A stretch of 64,000 bases of DNA from Orbilia blumenaviensis (lineage: Eukaryota; Ascomycota; Orbiliomycetes; Orbiliales; Orbiliaceae): positions 2,542,001-2,606,000 of the forward strand of contig JAVHNS010000003.1 in assembly GCA_036872755.1 (NCBI GenBank), read 5' to 3'. Shown here piece by piece: positions 55,645 to 64,000 of this stretch. Position 1 is the stretch's first letter. Every line of letters begins with the position of its first letter. The notes below the pieces were generated by a model that worked only from the letters and a program-made list of their open reading frames with translations, was not told the DNA's origin and did no database searches. Position numbers and translations under genes: made by a program.

Positions 55645-56268
55645 TTTTAAATTTTTATAATATAATTTATTAAAAATTTTAAATTAAAAATATTTTATAA
55701 AATAAAAAAAAATAAAAATTATTTATAAGAAATTATATTATATTTTTTTATTCTATCTTATTTATAATAAATTTTATATTTAATATTTTTTTTTAATATA
55801 ATATAAATATAATTATTTATAATATAATATAAATATAAAATTGTAATTTTTAAATTTTTTAATTTAAATTATTTAAAAAAGATAATTTTTTTTTATTTTA
55901 CTTAAATATAATTCTTTAATCTTTTTTTAAATTTTTAAATAATATTTTATTATATAATTAAAATAAAAGATTTAATATTATTTTATATATATAAAAAAAT
56001 ATTTTATAATTTAAATTTTAAAATTTAATTATAATATAAATTATAATTATTTATATTTAATTTTATTTATATAAATATATAATATAATTATAAAAAATTA
56101 TATTTTTAAATATATAATTTTTTATATATAAATTTTTTTTAAATAATTTTTTTATATAATAAAATTTTATATAAAAATTTTTTACCTAATTTTATTATAT
56201 CTTTTATATATAAAAAAATTTTATATAAAAATTTTTTTTTTAAAATCTTTTTTTAAAACAAAAGATAA
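55645..56268 (+). other. A2 interior before the 3' LTR (AT-rich, no gene)
   Basis: Collinear with A1 10135-10728 and the mirror of A3 11300-11900. No gene. Confidence 0.65.
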
Positions 56269-56835
56269 TATTATAGTTAATTATATTAAATATATTTTAA
56301 TATATTAAATATAAGTTTATTTAATTTTAAATTTAATTTACAAATTAGATTTATAATATAAATATTTAGATTACAAATTTAAAAATAAATTAAATTAAAA
56401 TTAAATTATTTATAAATATATTATATTAATAATATATTTTTAAAATAAATTATATATAAAATATTATATATAATTTAATATATTATATATATATAATATT
56501 TATTTAAATATATAATATTTAAAATTTATAAATAATTTATATTTATATAAATAATATTTATATATATAAAAATTTTTAAATAATAATAATTTTAAGATTC
56601 TTTTTTAAATTTTATTAATTAATTTATTAATATTTAATACACCCTATTTACTATTTTTACTTATTAAATTTAATATTTCCTTATTAAAAATTATATTATT
56701 TAATATCTTTATATTCTATTTAATTTATTTTAAAAAAATAATCTAAATATTTTAGATTAAGAATATAATTAACTAAAGAATACTAGGTTATTTTAGGTAC
56801 TTCTTATTTAGGAAATACCCAGAACAAGTGTAACA
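56269..56835 (+). repeat. A2 3' LTR
   Basis: The start TATTATAGTTAATTATATT is the mutated TGTCACGGCCAGCCATACT, and the end is CCCAGAACAAGTGTAACA. It is 567 bp, equal to the 5' LTR. The preserved part is the 3' end here and the 5' end in the other LTR. Confidence 0.87.
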
Positions 56836-57116
56836 ATATATATATATATTAATACTTTTTTTAAATAAAATACTTTAAAATATTATAATACTTATAAATT
56901 AAATATTAAGTATAACATTAAATTACAAATTAATTTTTTAGGTTCACCTAATTATTATATTAAATAAAATTAATTACAATTAATATTTAATTTACATTAA
57001 AAAATAATTTTATATATATTGAAAAATATTTAAAATAAATTTAATCAAATTAATATATATATAATAAAAATTTATTATTTATAATACTAATAAAAAATAT
57101 ATATAAAATAATTACC
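56836..57116. other. AT-rich host DNA right of A2, no gene
   Basis: It starts with the duplicated ATATA of the A2 insertion. Part of it (56845-56900) resembles the start of the tandem unit that follows, suggesting a partial third copy. A short patch TTTAGGTTCACC near 56938 has normal composition. No gene. Confidence 0.45.
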
Positions 57117-57860
57117 AAAAACTTATAATTAAAGTTTAAAATAAAATAAAAACAATTTATAATACCAATAATCTTTTAAATAAAACAACAACTATATTAA
57201 CACACATATATATTAACAGTCTTTTTAATAAAATATTTTAAAATATTATGATAATTCTTTAAACAATATAATATTCTTATAATAAATAATTAACCACTCA
57301 TAATAATATATCCCCCTTTAATTATAATATAATAACTTGAACAATAAAATATTATTAAACAATCCTAAAACCTTATCATAACCATTATAATAAATATTAT
57401 AATAAATCAATAAAATATATTATTATCCAAAACTAAATTATGGTATATAAAGTATAATTATTTACCATATTATTCCATTCCATGTCGAACACTATTAATA
57501 TATATATATATTAATATTTTTTTAACAAAATATTTTACAATATTATAATATTAATAACTTTTTAAATAAAATAATAAATATATTAATATATGTTAATAAT
57601 TTTTTTGATAAAATATTTTAAAACATTATAATAACTTTTTAAATAATATACTATTATTATAATAAATAAATAGTTATTAATAATAATATATCTTTTTTTA
57701 ATTATAATATAATTATAAAATATTATTAAATCATTCTAAAACTTTATAATAATTATTATAATAAATATTATGATAAATTAATACTAATATATTATTATTT
57801 AAAATTAGATTATAGTATATAAGATATAATTATTTACCATATTATTCCATTCCATGTCGA
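57117..57860. repeat. Two tandem copies of a ~372-bp unit
   Basis: Both copies end in ACCATATTATTCCATTCCATGTCGA (the CCATGTCGA part at 57480-57488 and 57852-57860, 372 bp apart). They share TAATAATATATC, TATTATTAAA and ATTATAATAAATATTAT in order. They differ mostly by C-to-T changes, the second copy being more mutated. Function unknown. Confidence 0.75.
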
Positions 57861-58136
57861 ATACTAATAATTTATAAGGTTAAAAAATTAATCTTTTTAA
57901 TTATATTAATAATTACTATTTAAATATATATAAATATTATATATCTCTAATAAATAACAAATAAGTATTTTTTAGAATTATCAAAATCAATTATTTTAAT
58001 TAGTTTAAAGACAAATAAGAATTAAATAATACAAATAAATTATTTAATAAATTATTTAATAAATCTTCAATTACAAAAATATTTATAATAATATTCAAGT
58101 TGGTATCAATATATAATTATATTAAACTTATAACCT
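57861..58136 (-). mobile_element. Interior of a divergent B-type element (minus strand)
   Basis: Read on the minus strand it continues from the LTR at 58137-58351 and resembles the B interior just after the LTR (B2 26580-26830), including the ATTTTAAAAAATA and TTATTATAATTA landmarks. The similarity fades where the tandem repeats begin. Confidence 0.55.
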
Positions 58137-58351
58137 ACGAAAAAATAATAAAATTAAATAAAATATATTAAATACAATTTATCAAGTTTAAGATTATCCT
58201 TAATTAAAATTTATATACATAAATTTTACAATATAAAACTTAATTACATAAAAAATAATTTAAGCGCATAAAAAGTCAGAGCCCGCTAAAAAAGCCATAT
58301 CAAAGGGTTAAAAAGGTCATACCTGGTTACTCTGAACGTAGTATTCTGACA
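58137..58351 (-). repeat. Divergent family B LTR (subfamily B'), minus strand
   Basis: On the minus strand it starts TGTCAGAATACTACGTTCAG at 58351, identical to the B1 LTR start. It then diverges: GAGTAACCAGGTATGACC replaces GGTAGCTAGGCAAGCC. The later TATATAAATTTTAATTAAGG part is again shared. The first 100 bases keep C and G, so this copy is younger or escaped mutation there. It has displaced the 3' end of C11. Confidence 0.75.
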
Positions 58352-58944
58352 ATATATATAATAATTAATATGTTACTTAATCAACATAATCACTACTATA
58401 TAAAATAATCAATATAATAATTGATCTTATACTTAACTGATATACGTAATAATTGATCAAACAATTAACATAATAATTTAAATAATAATTAAAATAAGAA
58501 TCAAACTAATAATTAAACTGATTTCAATTAAAATTATATTAAATTAAGATTAAATAAAAAATTGTTTTGTGAAAATAGTCATGTAAATATGATTTCCATT
58601 AAAAGTGACTTCAGAAAAAACAAAAAAAAGTTAGAGATCTAGGTGCTTGTGAAAAGTTAAATAAATAATTAAAGAAGTTTATATCAAAATATTAAAGACA
58701 TATATGTAAGAGAATAAAAAGGGTGATTATAAACTTGAACTGCAATTTTGCAATTTTATTAGCAATTTTTTGCTAAAACTTCAAAATAATCTACCAAAAT
58801 TTCAAAAATCTTATATAAATTTGTATAAAAAGAATTAACTTTTTTTTTTTTTTTAAGTCAGTTAAAAATAACATTTTTTTGTTAGATCTGGTATTGATCG
58901 CGTCCTCGCGCGCTGGTTCAGCTTTAACCCTCCTGCAACGGGCA
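58352..58944 (-). mobile_element. C11: Helitron-like element, inverted, 3' end missing
   Basis: The 5' end is at 58944. Reading the minus strand gives TGCCCGTTGCAGGAGGG, which lacks the central ACTGC of the terminal hairpin. The body resembles C9 (GATCGCGTCCTCGCGCGCTGG). The 3' terminus is lost where the B' LTR begins at 58351. Confidence 0.72.
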
Positions 58945-59494
58945 TATACAGTAATCACCTAATATATATTAAAAATTTAAAATTAATTCAAAACTTTTTT
59001 TTAAGATTATTTTTAATTGGTTTATTTTATTTTATTTTAATTTAATTTAGGTATGCAAAGTGGTTATGTAAGATGCAAAATTTAACTATATTATTTTTTA
59101 AATTTATTTCTGATATATTTCATTTCACTTTGGTATAATTTTAACATAAAAATGGTTATGTGATACACATATTAATTAATTATTATATCAATTATTATAT
59201 TACCTATCATATTATCTATATTAACTTTTATATATATTAATTATTATATTTACTATTATATATATCAACTATTATATTAGTTATTAAATTAATTATTAAA
59301 TTAACTTTTATGTATATTATTATGTTAACTATTTTATCAATTTACATTATAATATCATATTAATAATATAATTATTTTTAGTAATTTAAAACTTTTTTTG
59401 TATTTACATTATTGTTTAATTAAGCAAATAGTCACAGGGAAATTACTAGATAGTCAATCACAGCATAATATTCATCCATTTAGCTCTAACATTC
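58945..59494. other. AT-rich border of the gene island with C-like remnant
   Basis: Segments such as TTTAATTTAATTTAGGTATGCAAAGTGGTTATG (59035-59070) and AAAATGGTTATGTGATACAC (59149-59168), followed by ATTAATTATTATAT repeats, resemble the body of C elements. Neither terminus is present, so this is a remnant. From about 59420 composition becomes normal. This part is the 3' flank of the gene that ends at 59495; no clear polyadenylation signal was recognised. Confidence 0.5.
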
Positions 59495-62400
59495 TCACAG
59501 GTCTTCCTGCCTAGCGATAAACTTTTCTGTTAAGGAAATAATTTTTTTCTGTAGACCAACGTAGTCGAAAACAAAGCAACTCGTCATAGTTATAAACTCA
59601 GTCGTGTCTTTCTTGAGCTCCTCGACTTCCTGTTTGGTCATTTTTTCATTCAAGAAGTCTTCAGCTGTTAAATGGTGCTGTCCAACTCGTATAGGTCGTT
59701 GCATTGCTTTGACCATCGCTCGGTACGATGTTATTGTAAAACAGCAGAGAAAGTTAGTCCAGGCTCGAATTTGATTTCTCTTGAGTGCCCAGTAGCTAAC
59801 ACCACCTACGCCAAAAAGAATAGCGCCGGCAGCGCTGCCCGCCGCAAGTCCTAGTGCAAGTTCTTCCATGATGAATGCCGCCGTTGCAAGACCAGTACCA
59901 GAACCGGTTGCCGTCGCTGAAGTATAGAAATACCCATTTTCGAAGAGTTTGTCCCCAGGATAATCTACAACTTTCGAGACTTCTTCACCGGGTAAGTCCC
60001 ATGCAAATATTCTTAGTATATCCTTTGCCATTTCTTTCATTTGTTTAGCTCTACCAAAATGTCGGGTAACCACTCTAACAAATGATGTTCCTTCGATGAC
60101 TTGTACCCCGTGCCTTATGGCTTGCCTAGCTTTGAGGTCAAACGAAACTCTCTGCCCCTTGATGAATAGATTCCATAGATTTGGATCGATTATATCGTAA
60201 GTTTGCTCAACTAGTTCTTTGAGACTCTGGTGATCGTCTATAGGAGCCATTAGGCATTCATTCCATAAAATTCCTAACAAAGGGATTGAAGAACAGCAGA
60301 GTTTTAACATTACCTATATCAGCCCTTTGAATACGATAAGCGGAGGTGCTACGGTCTGCCAGCTCTCCATCACTCAACGTCGTTCCATGCAAAGATCCCT
60401 CATAAGTTTCTCTGATCCATTTATCTTGTACTGATCGAATTTCTGCTTTTTGTTTGTCGCGTTCGCTGATAAGATTATCTCTCGAGATTCTTGCATTCTG
60501 GCCGTACCTCTGTCGATATTTTGCTTTAATACTACTCTCAATGGCGCCTTCGTGACCCAGAGATTGAGTGTAGACTATGACTAACGGGATTTTCCACTCC
60601 CTGAAACATTTTGAAAAGATCCTTTGAACTGACGCATCCCCCTTTCTTGGGTTATCGGACTTGATGCAATACCAGATACAATGGAGCTGCTCGTTTTGGT
60701 CCACTTGATTGCACCGTTTGTCAATGAATCTCTCGGCTTCCTTGTTTTTTTCAACGTCTCCAGTCTCAAACCCGTTTGAATCGTGGATAATGATCGAATC
60801 TTCGCCACCAACTTTATGGACTACGACCTCTTCCTCAATGTTGTGCTTTGTTTGTTCTTCCATGGTTACAATAGCCTGAATAGACATAAAGCAAAGTCAG
60901 ACTCCCATATGACGCGGGGTGAAATAAATCGCTTTCTCCGTACGATATCGACATACCTTGTTAGTGTTGAATACACTGTTGATGAGCGACGACTTCCCCA
61001 CACCTTCATTCCCGCATACGACTATTCTGAGCTTATGCGGCAATATCTTCCTTGTGGTCCAGAAGAATCTAGATCGGTTCGTGTCGACTTCAGCCTTACG
61101 GAAATCTTCTATCTCTTTGCGGTAGCAATCCCAGCTCGTATCGCATGAGAATTGGTCCATGTGATAAAAAACGGAAGGGTGAATGATCGTTCCTTCCAAT
61201 GACAACATCAATATTAGTAACCTTTGACTGGCCTCAATTGTTAAGGCAATGATGGAAATATACTTTTTCTCAGACTGTCACTGTTTGCGTATTGGCAAAG
61301 TGTACCATCGTTCTCAAAAACCGTACGTTTTGTCCTGAAGTTATCGATCCAGCTTGTTTGAAACTCAGGTCGATGATATTCCACCTCGAAAACTTGAGTT
61401 ATGTCCCAGATATTGACCGATACATTGTTGGAAAACCAAAAAGGATATTCACAGCTTTCTTGCGGTAGGAACTGGAATAACTCTGAGATGCTTGCATTCT
61501 CCTGATCTGTTGACGCCGCGGAAGGAGAGTCCGAGTTCAGCACCAGTCCTTTCCCTCTAGCCTCAGCAACCAGCCATTGCAGTGGCCAGAAGGATAATCC
61601 ATTTTTAATGCTAGTTCCATCGAGGTCTAGTCTATTTCCAAAAAACCAGGCTTCGGTTACCATGCTGTCCGAGGAATCTCGAGATAATCGAAGTCTTGTC
61701 GCCTCTTCACCTCCGTGGCTGAGGCCCAAGGCTTGGTACGTATGTGCTACATTGCTCGAAATGGTGATCGAAAGATCTCTAAGCGATGGGTGATTGGGCG
61801 TTTTTGTTTCAACCCCATGAAAGGGATTTTCGGCGCCTGGCAGAAAAGGTTTTCAGGTTCACCTGAGGCAATCTCCTAGTCGGGGCCGATTAATTAGTAA
61901 TAGTGCATGTCTTTAAAAGCCAACACGAATACCTGATCCGCATGTGGGGAGTCTATGCAAAGCCCCCACGCTCGTTCAAAAGCTTTCTCGAACCCTGAGA
62001 ATATTTCGATCTTGAAACGGCCTACAAACTCCAATAACTTTGCAGCGACTACAAGTGCGCCTAGTAATATATATTAGAATGATAAAAAAAAGAGGTATAG
62101 TATGCAACGAGAGTGATGCTCAGGGCACTTACTAGCACCCGTGCCTTCACCAAAAAGAAAAAGCTCGTCGCTCGCGCATGGTAGAGCCTCGCAGATAGCC
62201 TGTTCATTGAAAACTTAGCGAGGCGTTATCATCCTCAAAGGGTTAGATTTAGGGCAGAGCTCACCAAATAGATATCTCGAACTGACTTTTTTAACATCTT
62301 TTCGGTGGCGATTTGTTCTTGTTGTTCCCATAGTATATTTGCTTCGGGATCTAAGTAAGTTGCGTTATCATGATTGATGAACTGGCTTTCAGTACCAGGA

Positions 62401-62864
62401 CCCCTCTATACATCGTAATCTAGGCGTCCGGGCGAACTTCACATCAGCCGCTTTGTTACAGCAATGTATTGGCAACCTTGTATACATACTTGATCTATCA
62501 TCGCCGCTGACAAACTATCAAATACTTGTCCTGCTTCAATCACCTTGGAAATCGTATATATAGAGGATCGTTGTAAACGATTAGAGGACTGTTCTGGCGC
62601 ATTTGAAAAGTCGTAAGCAGCACCGTCACTGCAAAGTATTAATCGTCGGCGGTGATGGTTTTTTTTACAATAGCTGCAAAACGGAATGCTGACATCTTCC
62701 TTAGTATTTACTGATGACGAATGCGAACCCGATTCCTCGGCGTTCGATGCGTCGACATCTGAGAGTACTTCGGTTGGAGTGAGGACCAAATATACTGATT
62801 CGCCATCCGCATCATCGTCGCTCATATACACCCCGGTCGGGTCACCCGACGGGTTCTTCTCCAT
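59495..62864 (-). CDS. DUF2235-like (degenerate hydrolase) + P-loop GTPase + membrane helix fusion protein
   Basis: Predicted exons (minus strand): 62864-62490, 62405-62265, 62199-62133, 62060-61933, (61875-61863), 61836-61264, 61192-60957, 60875-60314, 60237-59495. This gives about 945 residues; introns are GT-AG with phases that fit. Residues 1-70 are acidic, with a C63-x2-C66 pair. Residues 75-345 match DUF2235/Tle1-type alpha/beta hydrolases by motif order: LILCSDGA, a GPGTE box, DELFLFGEGTGAS, then WFFGNRLDLDG and LQWLVAEARGKGL. The nucleophile elbow is G-E-G-T-G, with Gly191 in place of Ser. Residues 490-630 form a G domain: GNEGVGKSS (P-loop, 493-501) and DSNG (543-546, G3). VYTQS stands where TKxD is usual. 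Residues 812-850 hold a Gly/Ala-rich hydrophobic helix (AAGSAAGAILFG). The role is unknown; a membrane-linked signalling or immune-type GTPase is an inference. The last intron could instead end at 60274. Confidence 0.82.
61837..61875 (-). other. Uncertain junction: 26-nt intron or frameshift
   Basis: The intron at 61932-61876 ends in a good branch site plus CGACTAG, and the frame then runs GAG ATT GCC TCA G. The downstream coding frame (PFHGVETKTPNHPSLRDL) is in another phase. It is joined correctly only if GTGAACC...TGCCAG (61862-61837, 26 nt) is removed. That is shorter than usual fungal introns. Otherwise the gene carries a one-base-type frameshift here. The expected hydrolase segment around WDTV is not seen, so some sequence may also have been lost. 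Confidence 0.55.
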
Positions 62865-63123
62865 ACTGACGTATATATTCAACAGGATCCTCCTTGTTCA
62901 ATTCAAGTTGTTTGAGTGGTGTTGGAAAGTTCGTAGCTTACAATGCAAGAACTGGTCTATATTGAATGAAAGCGGGGTCACGACCTTTTCGAGTAGTTAT
63001 GGATAATGCGTGAAACAAACCAACGCCTTGCCTCCTCGATCGTAGCTAGTCAACACACAATGACCCAAAAAAAATTATTTTTTAGATTTTATTTTAGAAA
63101 AATATTATTTACATCTATTAAAA
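62865..63123. promoter_or_regulatory. Upstream region of the fusion gene
   Basis: About 260 bp between the chosen ATG (62864) and the first repeat fragment. Normal composition up to 63060, then AT-rich. A TATATA lies close to the ATG on the coding strand but too near to be a typical TATA box. The frame is open a little upstream from a TTG at 62882. The ATG was chosen as the first Met of that frame. No specific control site is recognised. Confidence 0.35.
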
Positions 63124-63205
63124 TAGTCAGCATTGGTGGGTGAAGTGTATTAAACCGAGTTGACTGAGCGCAATAACGTCTTCAAATAAAACTTATATAT
63201 AAAAG
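63124..63205 (-). repeat. Fragment of a B-type LTR, 3' end, little mutated
   Basis: TGAAGTGTATTAAAC is identical to the reverse complement of the B LTR 3' region (GTTTAATACACTTCA). It is preceded by GTCAGCATTGGTGGG (B: GTCAGAATTAATGGGG) and followed by a comparable TTATATATA stretch. Similarity ends near 63205. It keeps C and G, unlike the copies in the mosaic. Confidence 0.6.
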
Positions 63206-63560
63206 GTGTCAGGCCGCACATGTGCCCCGTTTTCACCCCATACCCTCCCCGAGAGCACTCGGTAACGTGTACATAAATGATAACCCTCATTAACTAGCTA
63301 AACACCTCACACCCCGTGTACCTTAACTTAGTTTAGACACTTTCTTTACAATACACGCAGTCATTCATTAGTTGTATGCAATAGCCACGTCGTAACCGAC
63401 TTCTATTTGTAGTGGACCTTGAGCGTTTGTATGCGGTTTGGTACCGTGTACAAAACATTCGGTTCACAGCACACCTACGGTGTGGTGCGCAGAATACAAC
63501 AAGGTCAATATATGGTTAAAATCTAGTTAACTTGGGTAACATAGATATGTGGTACCTAAA
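63206..63560. other. Normal-composition DNA, no gene recognised
   Basis: It contains GC-bearing sequence (GGTGTCAGGCCGCACATGTG, CCCTCCCCGAGAGC, TACGGTGTGGTGCGCAG) with stops in all frames at short spacing. It may be the remainder of a diverged repeat or a regulatory stretch. No tRNA-like or rRNA-like structure was identified. Confidence 0.4.
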
Positions 63561-64000
63561 AACCTACTTAAACTTTTTTTAATTTTTAGATTAATATTTT
63601 TTTTTTAATTCTCCTTCAAAGTAATAAAAATTAAAATCTAATATTATAATATATATATTTAGATGTAAAGATATAAATAATATTTATAGAAATTAGTATG
63701 TTACCATAGAGCGGCTGAACCAGATCTAAGCCGCTGTAGACTACAGAACAGTTAGATTTTTGAAAGATTTTGGCAAACTTAAATTTATTACAAAGTAAAT
63801 TGGATTTAAATTTTTAAGATAAATTTGTGGAGCAATTTAAATTTAATTTTTTAAATAATAAAATAATAAAATATTGATTTTCAAAAGTTTAAACTACTCA
63901 ATAAATATATAATTTTAGCAAAAAATCCACATGCTATTTTATTTTTCCTAAAAAAATAAACATAACCTAAACCTAACCTTAGTATTAACTATTTTTATTA
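63561..64000. other. AT-rich DNA to window end, one hairpin, no gene
   Basis: AT-rich sequence with a short mixed patch at 63700-63760. Within it AGCGGCT (63710-63716) and AGCCGCT (63729-63735) form a 7-bp stem with a 12-nt loop. Nothing else was recognised; the repeat family, if any, is unknown. Confidence 0.4.

Larger units (their letters stand above)
46404..56835 (+). mobile_element. A2: complete family A LTR retrotransposon
   Basis: LTRs of 567 bp each lie at 46404-46970 and 56269-56835, flanked by the 5-bp duplication ATATA. Without C9 and C10 it is about 8.6 kb. The interior is collinear with A1 and lacks about 0.5 kb near 50730 relative to it. All frames are destroyed except a short patch at 50560-50830 that kept its C and G. 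C2, C9 and C10 insertion sites are validated by comparing A1 with A2. Confidence 0.87.

Noticed and set aside
60274..60313. 40-nt version of the last intron
   Set aside because: It also preserves frame, but the 76-nt version (60313-60238) has a CTAAT branch site and a length like the other introns. It is kept only as an alternative.
59672..63006. Plus-strand frames at 59672-59854, 60783-61148, 61608-61793 and 62686-63006
   Set aside because: They lie antisense to exons of the fusion gene, which has consistent splice sites and domain motifs; they are shadows.
63964..63981. Telomere-like AACCTAAACCTAACCTTA
   Set aside because: Only about three imperfect units without CCCTAA periodicity, at the window edge; chance in AT-rich DNA is likely.

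Overview
This window looks like nuclear DNA of a filamentous ascomycete (Pezizomycotina). About 59 kb is an extremely A+T-rich mosaic of nested transposons. A single multi-exon gene of normal composition follows at 59495-62864. Copies of each repeat differ almost only by C-to-T and G-to-A transitions, which is the footprint of repeat-induced point mutation (RIP). The gene has canonical short fungal introns with TACTAAT/CTAAT branch sites. No base-composition or database calculation was run. The assignment rests on reading the copies against one another.

Layout. Two LTR-retrotransposon families make up most of the mosaic. Family A has an LTR of about 555-567 bp, intact ends TGTCACGGCC...TGTAACA, and 5-bp target duplications. 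Family B has a 244-bp LTR with ends TGTCAGAAT...ATTCTGACA and a 5-bp duplication. The window opens with the 3' end of an A LTR (1-206). An old inverted A element (A3) follows, in pieces at 296-840, 11284-13568, 22167-22847 and 24124-24782. A complete A element (A1, 841-11283) jumped into A3's 3' LTR, duplicating ATAAT. A complete B element (B1, 13569-22166) and a second B element (B2, from 24783) jumped into the A3 internal region. B2 is broken by a DNA-transposon relic (F, 30507-33207) and adjoins a third B element (B3, 33215-41492). After an unclassified T-rich stretch comes a second complete A element (A2, 46404-56835, duplication ATATA), then tandem repeats and a divergent B-type LTR.

Smaller elements sit in these hosts. 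(1) Family C has eleven copies of 0.3-1.6 kb. They always lie between A and T with no target duplication, begin TGCCCGACTGC, and end in a palindrome plus CTAG. This is Helitron-like, and uninterrupted copies of the host repeats prove the exact insertion points. (2) Family D consists of TA-duplicating elements with CTCTTGAG ends and satellite-filled interiors (24941-26490, 44079-45423, fragment 29191-29698). (3) One hAT-like element (20449-21222) has an 8-bp duplication. (4) A satellite-rich insert (14221-15110) begins TC and ends CTGA.

Gene. The minus-strand gene at 59495-62864 encodes a predicted protein of about 945 residues. It joins a degenerate Tle1/DUF2235-type alpha/beta-hydrolase domain, a P-loop GTPase domain with an altered G4 motif, and a C-terminal membrane-associating glycine-zipper helix. 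The architecture suggests a signalling or immune-type sensor and is the main protein-level novelty. One junction (61837-61875) is either a 26-nt intron or a frameshift. From about 63.1 to 63.56 kb there is normal-composition DNA with no convincing gene, starting with a fragment of a B-type LTR. AT-rich DNA resumes from there to the window end.
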